Virus record (IMG/VR): IMGVR_UViG_3300017971_000422 | Coordinates: 1-44,028 of that record | Origin: a virus | DNA: 44,028 bases | Direction: 5' to 3' (one strand) | Shown: positions 7,450 through 14,979 of the stretch, in pieces | Layout of the letters: each line of letters starts with the position of its first letter | Numbering within the stretch: position 1 is the stretch's first letter | The notes under the pieces: generated by a model | The model's input: only the letters and a program-made list of their open reading frames with translations | Databases searched by the model: none | Told to the model about the DNA's origin: nothing | Made by a program: the position numbers and the translations under genes

Positions 7450-7772
7450 TGACAATTATGACAATGAAAGAGTTTGTAAGAATATTACAGAGAAATAAAC
7501 ATACCTATAGTCCTAATGATTTAGGAATAATTCAAGATATGATTGATAATGAGTTCGATATTGAAGATGCCCAAAGCCTTATAGAAGTCAATGTTCATAT
7601 TGGTGATGTCCAGAATAGGACTCACTATGTTAAGAAGGCTAATCATATTGTTATGGATGATATTAGATGTATATTAAGTATCAAATATCGGAAGACTGTA
7701 GAAGATATGAAGAAGTTACAAGAGAAGAAAATGAAGATAGCTCGACAAATGAAAGTTATGAGAGGTAAATAA
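7449..7772 (+). CDS. Small helical protein
   Basis: This is a 107-residue product starting at a TAATG overlap, with GGTGAAG as binding site. It is almost entirely helical, with the acidic middle section DMIDNEFDIEDAQSLIE and a strongly basic C-terminal helix (DMKKLQEKKMKIARQMK). It sits immediately before the PD-(D/E)XK nuclease gene (three-base gap) and may act with it. Family not recognised. Confidence 0.65.
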   Translation: MTIMTMKEFVRILQRNKHTYSPNDLGIIQDMIDNEFDIEDAQSLIEVNVHIGDVQNRTHYVKKANHIVMDDIRCILSIKYRKTVEDMKKLQEKKMKIARQMKVMRGK

Positions 7773-7775
7773 ACG

Positions 7776-9068
7776 ATGCCATATAAAATAGGAGATAAAG
7801 AATATCATAGGGTTACTGAGGTAACTGGTGCAGGAGAATGTCTTGCTACTGCCAAAGGCGTAAAAGAGGGTGATGTCAAGGTAGCCACAACTACACCATT
7901 GGCTGGAACCCTAGTGCATTTACGAATAGAAAACTATCTTAGAAAGATGTGTGACCTACACCCAAAACCATTATCATTTGGAGAACCAACCAATCTGATA
8001 TGGAGAAAGGTTAGAGAGAACCACATTAGACAAAAGAAGAAAAATAAAGACGCTATCACATCATACGAAGCTATAATGAAGAAGGCTGGTAAATGTTGGG
8101 AGAATTTTCTGGACTTTATGAATGATTACTCATCATTTAGACCAGTTTGTGAACATATTGAGAGTAAAGTATACAGTGATAAACTAGAATATGCTGGAAC
8201 TGCTGACATCATCTTCGTTATGCCATTGAAGGGTAAGAGAAGGTCATTCAGTCATGATAAAACGGGTCCGACCAAAGAATTCAAGTCTTATGAGTATTTC
8301 TTAGAGTGTGACAGAGATCAGAAATATAAAAAAGAGAAGGACAAGAGATGTCCTAAGTATGAAGGTTCTGGAAAGAATAAAATACTATTACCTGAATGTG
8401 ATTGTCAATGGGAAATGGTTATAACTTTAGGAGACTGGAAGACAAGTTCTAGAAAACAGGCAGGTCATGAAAGACAGCTTAGTGCCTATCATCAGGCTTG
8501 TGAAGAGATGGGTATTTGGGATAAGTTTAGAAACATGGGCAAAGATAGTGGCGGTGAAGGTTATACCATTAATTGGGAGTGTTGGTCACTCTTATTAGGA
8601 GACCATAATGTTAAGTCGGTAGATGAGAACTACAGATTATTTAGGTATGAGCCATACATCAACGGTTTTTTAGTGTCCTCAAGGAGTTTTCAAGATCCAA
8701 GAGATATATCAATAAACGAAAGGGGAGATATAGGACTAAAAGGAAGATGTATGTTCTGCAACCACGTTCTAACATGTCCAGATCGGGTCATATGGTCAAA
8801 CATGGAGAAACGTCAGCTATCTTTGAACCCTCTGACACCAGAAGAGATCAAGAAAGGATTAGCAATCTTAGAAGGACTAGAAAGAAAAGGCGTTCTGGTA
8901 GAAGACCTAGTAAGTAAATTTAAAAGGATGAAAAGAGTAAACGATGTGATAGCTTCTTTAGAAGACCTTGATGATGAGATAATTAGAGATCTTACCAATT
9001 TCTGTGAGATACCTAATGACCATTGGACCGATTCAGAGGAAATGGAAATAGAAGAAGTGGAAGAATAA
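7776..9068 (+). CDS. Cas4/AddB-like PD-(D/E)XK nuclease with Fe-S cysteines
   Basis: This 430-residue protein carries the motifs of RecB-family nucleases in order. H48 lies in GTLVHLRIE, D144 in AGTADIIF, D220-x-K222 in LGDWKTSS, and Q234/Y238 in RQLSAYHQ. C325-x2-C328-x5-C334 (CMFCNHVLTC) near the C-terminus plus C22 near the N-terminus reproduce the four-cysteine pattern that holds a 4Fe-4S cluster in Cas4 and AddB. Extra cysteines at 192, 208 and 210 may add a metal site in an insertion. Known relatives cut or resect DNA, so a role in recombination, replication or genome processing is likely. The last 60 residues are acidic. It is the final gene of the plus-strand block, facing the tail genes. 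Confidence 0.85.
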   Translation: MPYKIGDKEYHRVTEVTGAGECLATAKGVKEGDVKVATTTPLAGTLVHLRIENYLRKMCDLHPKPLSFGEPTNLIWRKVRENHIRQKKKNKDAITSYEAIMKKAGKCWENFLDFMNDYSSFRPVCEHIESKVYSDKLEYAGTADIIFVMPLKGKRRSFSHDKTGPTKEFKSYEYFLECDRDQKYKKEKDKRCPKYEGSGKNKILLPECDCQWEMVITLGDWKTSSRKQAGHERQLSAYHQACEEMGIWDKFRNMGKDSGGEGYTINWECWSLLLGDHNVKSVDENYRLFRYEPYINGFLVSSRSFQDPRDISINERGDIGLKGRCMFCNHVLTCPDRVIWSNMEKRQLSLNPLTPEEIKKGLAILEGLERKGVLVEDLVSKFKRMKRVNDVIASLEDLDDEIIRDLTNFCEIPNDHWTDSEEMEIEEVEE

Positions 9069-9097
9069 TAAAAAAGAAAAGGGAGAGAGGAGTTTTC
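9069..9097. terminator. Convergent intergenic region, T-rich on the minus strand
   Basis: Twenty-nine bases separate the stop codons of two convergent genes. Read on the minus strand, the stretch is pyrimidine-rich (CTCCTCTCTCCC then TTTTCTTTTT), which suits a U-tract type of transcription end for the late genes. The plus strand has only a short TTTTCTT tract. No strong hairpin is visible. Confidence 0.45.
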
Positions 9098-9913
9098 TTA
9101 AGCTGCTTTTAGATTTATAGTTCCAGCTTTAGGGAGCATAGAATCTGGCACATCAATTGTTTGACGTTGATTGAGCTGTGGAGTGGTCGTTACATTGAAA
9201 AGATCTAAAACACCACTTATGGCTCCTTTACTTATTTCAGCCTGTAGGAGAGGTAATTTAAACGAACTACCAAGACCAAGACCATTTATGTAGTTTTTTA
9301 TATATAAGATTGCTCTTGGTTCTACTTCTTTAAAATCCATTCCCTGAGCTAGACATAACTGACCAGCAAGGTTGATACTCATTGGTGTAGGCTCTATCAG
9401 GTTCATATTTATTCCCATAGGCTTAATAGCATCAATGGTCTCCTGAAGTATAGGAAGATGAATCATTGAGTTGTATAAACTACTAGGCTCTATCTTAATA
9501 TCTATTTCACCTACTCTTTCTACAACCTTAGCCACATCTATGAAAGCAAAAGATTGGAACAGTCTCTCTAAAGCTTCTTTAGATTTTAGTCCCTTATTCC
9601 TTTCAAGTAACCACATCCAATGTTGTTTTGGATTGAGATACATTGCTAGTCTTTTATATCCCTCAACACCAAGTAAGCCAGTAAATAAGCCCATAACAAA
9701 TCCCCATAATGGATTACTAGCTCCAAACAGGAGACCAGTTGCCATTGCTGAGATTGTCCAGCCTAACATATTAGCTATATCTTCTTTGAGAGATAGAGGG
9801 TTTGTATATAACTTTTTCCTTGTTTTATGTTGCCCCAATAGATGTAACAGTGAACCCAAGAGCCCACCTAAGCCACCAATCAAGGCTTGTATAAGGATTA
9901 CTTCTTGTATCAA
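9098..9913 (-). CDS. Membrane-associated protein at the end of the tail gene block
   Basis: The long frame begins with GTG at 9925, but that GTG is part of the Shine-Dalgarno AGGTGATT. TTG at 9913 is spaced correctly and gives about 271 residues starting MIQEVILIQ. Two hydrophobic glycine-rich regions follow: about 5-25 (LIQALIGGLGGLLGSLLHLL) and 50-85 (MLGWTISAMATGLLFG, then WGFVMGLFTGLLG). The remaining 170 residues look soluble and helical. Proteins encoded after tail fibres in tailed viruses are often for lysis or egress, so a holin-like or membrane-remodelling role is possible, but no family is recognised. It follows the hairpin at 9972-10000 and may be expressed at a lower level. Confidence 0.6.
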   Translation of the reverse strand: MIQEVILIQALIGGLGGLLGSLLHLLGQHKTRKKLYTNPLSLKEDIANMLGWTISAMATGLLFGASNPLWGFVMGLFTGLLGVEGYKRLAMYLNPKQHWMWLLERNKGLKSKEALERLFQSFAFIDVAKVVERVGEIDIKIEPSSLYNSMIHLPILQETIDAIKPMGINMNLIEPTPMSINLAGQLCLAQGMDFKEVEPRAILYIKNYINGLGLGSSFKLPLLQAEISKGAISGVLDLFNVTTTPQLNQRQTIDVPDSMLPKAGTINLKAA

Positions 9914-9971
9914 ATTTTTAATCACCTAGCTAGATAGTTGAGTACTCTAGCCAATAATACACCTAATCATT

Positions 9972-10000
9972 AAAAAAAGTTAGGAAAGGTTTTGTTCCTA
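9972..10000 (-). terminator. Hairpin plus T-tract after the tail fibre gene
   Basis: On the minus strand TAGGAA and TTCCTA can pair (six base pairs, eight-base loop), followed by AC and seven T. It begins a few bases beyond the fibre stop codon and precedes the membrane protein gene, so it probably reduces read-through into that gene. Confidence 0.55.
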
Positions 10001-10004
10001 GTAT

Positions 10005-11072
10005 TTATGTAGTTATAACCTTATCATGGGTATATGATACTGTAATATGGTAAGCCATACAATCTTGCGAACTGATTGATCCTGTAACACGAATCATTCT
10101 TATTTTGACATAATACATGTCTTCAACTGAATCATAACCATAGCTACCAAGTTTAGAGATAGTATGATTTATATTTTCGTTATACTTTACTGACCAATCC
10201 TCATCATTCCATTCCAATTCAGATATTAGAGTTTCTGTTCCCCCCCCATCATCAGTTCTAATTATTTGTAATTCAACAACCATTCCAGAAAGAGAAGCAT
10301 TATAAGCACTAGCCCTAGCACTAAAGGTCTTAATAATTGCCCCTTCAGGTATATTTAGAGGAACGTAAGCATAATTATTAACATTTAAAGTTGAAGGTGT
10401 AAAATCCCATTTATGGAAATCATTTTTAGCTATGACAAAATTAGGGCTCTGATTGTCCATATGAATTAGTGGTCCGTTCATTACGTTTATGAAGCATTTT
10501 ATAGGAGTTCCTATGTCTATACTATTAACATAGAGCTTATCCCATCTATTACCACTCTTTCCTAAATCAGAAGTAGCTCCTGAAGGATATAGTTCTTTAT
10601 TTTGTCCTAAAACCATATCTGTTCCATTATAATATAATATACCAGTAGATCCATCTGATTCATATAATCCAAGAAGAGATCCCGTTTTGAGTATTGGAGA
10701 GGCATCATTAATCCTCATAGCACCACAATAGACATTATTAAACTGTAAATTGTTAGTTCCAATATCAGATGTTCCAGTTATTTGAGGTAATAATGTTCCA
10801 GAAATTAAAAATGTAAACAAAGCACTAGTTGAGAATAAATTTCCACTAACATCACTTATTTCTCTAGTTCCAACCCATAGGCTACTTAATGTCTTTAAAT
10901 CACTATTAACAATAAGTTTACCATCTATTGATTGATCTGCTGGATTGGTCTTTGAAATCTTATCATCTAAGGTGGCATTGACATCCTGACCCCAAGCTGG
11001 TTCCATTTGTAAACCATAGATTGTGCTAGTATCCCATATGCTAGATATATTGTGATAGACTATTCCAGCCAA
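10005..11072 (-). CDS. Tail fibre / receptor-binding protein
   Basis: TTG start at 11072, preceded at five bases by GGGTGG; 355 residues. The middle contains two units typical of phage fibre shafts, TSDIGTNNLQFNNVYCG (about 119-136) and TSDLGKSGNRWDKLYVNSI (about 167-186), each a beta repeat of the form sDiG...nrw..lYv. The N-terminal 40 residues probably attach to the baseplate. The C-terminal 150 residues look like a beta-sandwich head that could bind the host surface. Its position after the baseplate genes supports a fibre role. The host target is unknown. Confidence 0.7.
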   Translation of the reverse strand: MAGIVYHNISSIWDTSTIYGLQMEPAWGQDVNATLDDKISKTNPADQSIDGKLIVNSDLKTLSSLWVGTREISDVSGNLFSTSALFTFLISGTLLPQITGTSDIGTNNLQFNNVYCGAMRINDASPILKTGSLLGLYESDGSTGILYYNGTDMVLGQNKELYPSGATSDLGKSGNRWDKLYVNSIDIGTPIKCFINVMNGPLIHMDNQSPNFVIAKNDFHKWDFTPSTLNVNNYAYVPLNIPEGAIIKTFSARASAYNASLSGMVVELQIIRTDDGGGTETLISELEWNDEDWSVKYNENINHTISKLGSYGYDSVEDMYYVKIRMIRVTGSISSQDCMAYHITVSYTHDKVITT

Positions 11073-11083
11073 TCAAACCACCC

Positions 11084-11109
11084 AAGAAAAAGAAAGAATT
11101 ATTATTCTT
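11084..11109 (-). terminator. Hairpin plus T-tract after the collar-like gene
   Basis: On the minus strand AAGAAT-aata-ATTCTT is a perfect six-base-pair stem with a four-base loop, followed directly by TCTTTTTCTT. It overlaps the stop codon end of the upstream gene by two bases and lies before the Shine-Dalgarno of the fibre gene. The form is that of an intrinsic terminator. Confidence 0.55.
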
Positions 11110-11788
11110 AGGTTAATGCACCTAGAGTAATAGTCCATCTCAATGTTAGTGCAAAGGAGCTTGATTTAGTGATTGTTCCAAAGGTTGTTCTGTTGAACAT
11201 CCTAGCAGATGAATCCTTTTCTCCAGTCGGAAAAGCAGTGCCGGGTGATACTCCAACTACAGCTACAGGTGCAGTTCCAATAAACACACCAGCCTCTTGA
11301 AGTGCTGCTGGATTGCTACCAGTCAATAAAGCCTCACTGGTGGCGAAGGTTGTTTCAAGAGTTATTTGATTGTCATTGCCAGAAACCCCAACATCAATAT
11401 CGGAGATTGTCTTATAATAACTAATCATATCGGTAGTGTCTAAAAGAGTATAATCATTCTGACCAACTGCTGTTCCACTCAACCCTACAGCAATTGTTGT
11501 TAATCCATTCTTTAGACTAGCAGAGGGTGTAGAAGCTCCCGGTGCATGAGCAGCGGCATCTACAGCACTATTGGCTAATAGTTCTGCTAATATAATCTCT
11601 CCACCGTCTACTACCGTATTGGGAGTGTGTCTTTCATCTACTATCTCATGAGTGATTGGATTCTTCAGATAGAGGTCTAACTTACCTTTTAGTTGAAGCC
11701 TCTCATCAAGGCTGGAGCCATATTGAGCTAATCCTAGAGCGAGTGCTAACCTTTCTTTCCAACTCATCTTTTGCTTTTGCTTCATCAT
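11108..11788 (-). CDS. Probable tail fibre or collar-type protein
   Basis: This is a 226-residue protein with two ATGs at 11788 and 11785; the second is better placed after GTGAT. After a basic N-terminal helix comes LDLYLKNPITHEIVDERH, then NTVVDGGEIILAELLAN. This resembles the opening of some phage tail proteins (strand, 'N-ivn-G', then 'la--la'). The rest is rich in A, S, T and G, with beta strands, as in fibre or collar proteins. The N-terminal coding region overlaps another frame (11706-11897) by 83 bases. Attachment to the baseplate or fibre is inferred from position. Confidence 0.6.
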   Translation of the reverse strand: MMKQKQKMSWKERLALALGLAQYGSSLDERLQLKGKLDLYLKNPITHEIVDERHTPNTVVDGGEIILAELLANSAVDAAAHAPGASTPSASLKNGLTTIAVGLSGTAVGQNDYTLLDTTDMISYYKTISDIDVGVSGNDNQITLETTFATSEALLTGSNPAALQEAGVFIGTAPVAVVGVSPGTAFPTGEKDSSARMFNRTTFGTITKSSSFALTLRWTITLGALT

Positions 11789-11897
11789 GAATCACATTTA
11801 TAACTTCTTTGGTTTCAGGATTTCTTAAAATGATTGAGAAGGAGTTATCTGAGACATTAACCTTCTCATTCCTTCCTTCTTCATTTGATTGTGACAT
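11706..11897 (-). CDS. Short overlapping frame with an LRNPETKEV motif (uncertain gene)
   Basis: This 63-codon frame has no good ribosome binding site (only T-rich sequence upstream of its ATG), and its last 28 codons overlap the next gene in another frame. In its favour, SIILRNPETKEVINVIHDE resembles LYLKNPITHEIVDERH at residues about 40-55 of the overlapping protein. This suggests either a small paralogue or a leader that is joined by frameshifting. It could also be a remnant. Low certainty. Confidence 0.35.
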   Translation of the reverse strand: MSQSNEEGRNEKVNVSDNSFSIILRNPETKEVINVIHDEAKAKDELERKVSTRSRISSIWLQP

Positions 11898-11956
11898 ATA
11901 AAAAAAATAAGGATGTGATTGTTTTTTAAGGTTGCTTAAGAAAATAAAGGAAGGGT

Positions 11957-12286
11957 TTAGGGCTTTATTGGTGCTGGTTCACTACTTGATTGAGCAGCTT
12001 TTTGTGCTTCAGCTTGAGCCCTAGCTAGTTGATCCTGTTGTTTAATATGTTCTGGGATTCTAGCCCAAAGGACATCTCCATTCGATCTATGCTCATGCCA
12101 ACGGATCACTTCTTGAATAGTTTGGATGAATGTTCTTCTCATCTCTTTGGTAAGTTTTTTCTCCTCATTGAGATCGGCTTGGAGTCCCATAAATAAATCC
12201 TTGAGCTGATCTATATGTTCTTGTAATTTCTTATTCTGATTTCTCAAATCATCAATTTCTGCTAGTATAGGATCGTTTTTATTCAT
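11957..12286 (-). CDS. Coiled-coil protein of the tail region
   Basis: Start set at ATG 12286 after AGAGGA, which removes ten residues from the longest frame; 109 residues. Residues 5-60 form a coiled coil with heptads (EIDDLRNQNKKLQEHIDQL). The C-terminal tail is alanine/glutamine-rich and ends in proline. It may be a fibre chaperone or trimerisation partner, since it sits between baseplate and fibre genes; inference only. Confidence 0.6.
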   Translation of the reverse strand: MNKNDPILAEIDDLRNQNKKLQEHIDQLKDLFMGLQADLNEEKKLTKEMRRTFIQTIQEVIRWHEHRSNGDVLWARIPEHIKQQDQLARAQAEAQKAAQSSSEPAPIKP

Positions 12287-12329
12287 ATTTATTCCTCTAA
12301 AATATATTAGGTTCACTAAAGAATGTAAG

Positions 12330-12362
12330 AAAAATTAGGGTTATAAGGGTTACTGAAAACCC
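12330..12362 (-). terminator. Hairpin and short T-run between two tail genes
   Basis: On the minus strand GGGTT and AACCC pair around a six-base loop (12347-12362), followed after twelve bases by five T. It lies just after the stop of the 76-residue gene. The T-run is short and not adjacent, so this is only a weak candidate. Confidence 0.35.
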
Positions 12363-12366
12363 ATTA

Positions 12367-12597
12367 CTATTCCAAGAGTGTCCAGTTAGGTTGAGATTCT
12401 AACGTAGACTCATTAGAACTATCATAACTAAGTTCTACTTGAAAATAATCTACTGATTCTATTGTTTCTTCTATTTTTACTTCATAATGTAAAATCAAAT
12501 CTCTAATATCACCCAAATTAGGTCTTCTTATTAGGTCGTCATCACCTATTACTTCATCTATCACAGGAACCCTCCAAAGTTTTCTAACCACTGTCAT
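12367..12597 (-). CDS. Small hypothetical tail-region protein
   Basis: This is a 76-residue acidic protein with a clear GGAG nine bases before the ATG. It starts TVVRKLWRVPVIDEVIGDD and ends in a serine/glutamate-rich tail. No domain is recognised. Its place between fibre-type genes suggests a minor tail component or assembly factor. Confidence 0.55.
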   Translation of the reverse strand: MTVVRKLWRVPVIDEVIGDDDLIRRPNLGDIRDLILHYEVKIEETIESVDYFQVELSYDSSNESTLESQPNWTLLE

Positions 12598-12615
12598 TTG
12601 TCTTAAACTCCTTCA

Positions 12616-13236
12616 TTAATTTGCTATAACCTCATACTCTATATATCCACCTAGTATTCTATGATCGTTAGCAGATCCAAAATCTAGATTGTCGAATTTT
12701 ATTAGATATGAATAATTATCAACCATATCATGTGATATGCTTAAGGTATATGAAAACACTGTTCCATTTTGAGCTACCCTACCAGTTTCAGTGACAGATG
12801 CTACCGATGACTCAGATCTGTTTATCGAAGTTGCTAGTGTTTCTCTTCTAGTCAATTCAAGTGTTCCTGTAAGCACTGATGCGTTACCATCATAAACCCA
12901 AAATTCTATTTTCTTTAAACGAACCGTCTTACCAGCAATCTTAGTATCAATGAGTTTGTTCAAATCCCAATACATACCACCATGATCTGCTGTAACAATG
13001 ATATACCTATCATCACCACCACCCCATGAATTTCCAGCACCACTCATGTTACTAGCCTTATCAGGAAATAATGGAATCCATTTTTTATATGTCCCAATAG
13101 GACTGTTTGCATGTAAATAATTAACAGTAGCAGCCAAATCATTCCACCCACTACCCCATGCACCACTACCAGAATGTAATGTATTAGTATCATCTAAAAA
13201 TGTATCCGTATGATCTCCCCTAACCGTTCCAGCCAT
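12616..13236 (-). CDS. Probable baseplate- or fibre-associated beta-rich protein
   Basis: This is a 206-residue protein rich in G, S, T and N. The first 60 residues have the glycine-tryptophan run GSGAWGSGWNDLAATVNYLH, and the rest looks like a beta-sandwich (strands around KKIEFWVYDG, TGTLELTRRE and FSYTLSISHD). GGAAATGATT precedes the ATG. It follows the gpI-like wedge genes, where fibre proteins usually lie. A carbohydrate-binding or fibre domain is plausible but not established. Confidence 0.55.
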   Translation of the reverse strand: MAGTVRGDHTDTFLDDTNTLHSGSGAWGSGWNDLAATVNYLHANSPIGTYKKWIPLFPDKASNMSGAGNSWGGGDDRYIIVTADHGGMYWDLNKLIDTKIAGKTVRLKKIEFWVYDGNASVLTGTLELTRRETLATSINRSESSVASVTETGRVAQNGTVFSYTLSISHDMVDNYSYLIKFDNLDFGSANDHRILGGYIEYEVIAN

Positions 13237-13249
13237 TATTAATCATTTC

Positions 13250-14977
13250 CTAATAATCTGTATGTGATCCACCAAATTTCATCTTGCCAAAGGTCGCTTC
13301 AGGATTACCGAACAACCAACTGACGAATGTAAGACTACTATCATCTAATGAATCATAAATGTTACTATCACTTATACTTTCTGAAAATGGATAAACCAAA
13401 TCATAATAGATATTGTCGGTTATCTGACCGACATATGATTCAGAAAGAGGTCTAATAACCTCAAGAAGTTCATCAATAGAACTAAAGAACAAATTGAATT
13501 GATAATTGAATTGTCCAAAAATATCATCTTGAATAGTAATACTTACTGACTCTTCTCTGGCTGTCTCCAGATCAAACGAATCACTTATAAGTTCAGAATA
13601 ATTTTCTAGAAACGAATCATTCATGGACCCGTCTAAAGAATCGGATATAGTAATGGTATATTCATCCGACATTAGACTTGAAATATCATCTAACTCATCT
13701 AATATTGTAATACTCACTAATTCTTCAGTAATTAAATTAAAATCTATGTTATCTATTAATGATGTTATTATATCTGGTGCGAATGATACTCCAACTAAGT
13801 CTAGAGAATCACTATTTCCACTCCCCTGACCACCAAACAACACCTGACCAAAGATAGCAGATGAACCAAAAGTCCATTGTTCTGATGATTCATATAAATT
13901 GATTTGAACATTTAAGAAATCGTCAAGAGTAATATCTATAAGCTCTACTGTAGCCAATCCTATCTTGTCTATTAAATCATCAACCAATGATAATATGTTC
14001 TCAATTAGGCTACCACTGACCGATCCATCAAGATCATCTAAAAAGTCAGCTATTATATCTGTATTTGTTATTATTGACGAACCAGTCAACTCATCCGTTA
14101 TGAATACTCCTATATCTTCTATATGCCAGATACCAAACAAATATTCATCTGTTATTGATATACTAATATAATCTTCGTCAATTGAATAATCCATTTCACC
14201 AGATATTACATCATCGTAAGAATCAAATATTTCTATTGGTATATATATTTTGACCAGATCTAATACATCTACATTTAAAATCGGTGTTGTTCCACCACTA
14301 CCAAATACAAACTGACCAAATACCATGTCATAACCAAAATCATAACGTTCTCCTGTGACGGTTATATCTGGATGTTCTTCTAAATATAACATTCCTGTAA
14401 ATCTTGAAATCTCACTAACAAAGGCTAACTCGTCAATAGAAAAAGTAAAATCTTCTATTTCAGATAGTATTAATGATACTCCAGCAGCTTTCACATTATC
14501 AAGCCTAACCTTTATAGTATTATAAATGCTATCGTATGCTACTGGTATTTTTACATCTACAACACCATAAGGAGTATATATTCCAAGAAGTTCTAAATAT
14601 TCCATGTCAAAGGGATCTTCGTCAAAATACTCTCTTATTTCTGGAATGTAACCATCGGTAAGTCTCTCCACCTCATCTTTCAATGCCTGTATGGTATTTC
14701 TCTCTGGTGGATTTAGTATCTCATATAATAATCTCTCCCTATAATCATTATCTGATTCATCTGTAATTCTAGGAATGGAAACGAGATTACCTATAAGATC
14801 TAATTCATATCCAATTGCTTTTGAGATTGATCTAGAGTCTACAATGTCAGTTATCCCATCAAATAGTTGATTAAGTTGTAACCCTATTGCTTGAGCTATA
14901 TACTTGATATTACTGCCTTCTCTATTTCTAGGAATTTGTGTAAACAAATCTAATAACTCTTCAACCTTATCTGACAT
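13250..14977 (-). CDS. gpI-like baseplate wedge protein with FG-repeat C-terminal region
   Basis: Residues about 50-117 (AIGYELDLIGNLVSIPR, ESDNDYRERL, RNTIQALKDEV, YIPEIRE) match the same region of the neighbouring 348-residue protein and the gpI/gp7-type wedge family. The 575-residue length is unusual for that family, because a long acidic C-terminal part follows. That part contains three copies of an FG motif: FGYDMVFGQFVFG (about 214-226), FGSSAIFGQVLFG (about 370-382) and FGNPEATFGKMKFG (about 556-569). They are separated by repeats rich in D, I, S and E. The FG units may be interaction points for fibres. GAGGAAT precedes the ATG. Confidence 0.65.
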   Translation of the reverse strand: MSDKVEELLDLFTQIPRNREGSNIKYIAQAIGLQLNQLFDGITDIVDSRSISKAIGYELDLIGNLVSIPRITDESDNDYRERLLYEILNPPERNTIQALKDEVERLTDGYIPEIREYFDEDPFDMEYLELLGIYTPYGVVDVKIPVAYDSIYNTIKVRLDNVKAAGVSLILSEIEDFTFSIDELAFVSEISRFTGMLYLEEHPDITVTGERYDFGYDMVFGQFVFGSGGTTPILNVDVLDLVKIYIPIEIFDSYDDVISGEMDYSIDEDYISISITDEYLFGIWHIEDIGVFITDELTGSSIITNTDIIADFLDDLDGSVSGSLIENILSLVDDLIDKIGLATVELIDITLDDFLNVQINLYESSEQWTFGSSAIFGQVLFGGQGSGNSDSLDLVGVSFAPDIITSLIDNIDFNLITEELVSITILDELDDISSLMSDEYTITISDSLDGSMNDSFLENYSELISDSFDLETAREESVSITIQDDIFGQFNYQFNLFFSSIDELLEVIRPLSESYVGQITDNIYYDLVYPFSESISDSNIYDSLDDSSLTFVSWLFGNPEATFGKMKFGGSHTDY

Positions 14978-14979
14978 GA

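Noticed and set aside
7776-9068. Cas4-like gene as sign of a CRISPR-Cas locus
   Set aside because: No repeats with spacers and no cas1, cas2 or effector gene are present in the window; viral Cas4-like nucleases without CRISPR are known.
9471-9929. 152-codon plus-strand frame opposite the membrane protein gene
   Set aside because: It has no ribosome binding site, runs antisense to a gene with better start and composition, and its product is a typical reverse-frame serine/proline/leucine sequence.
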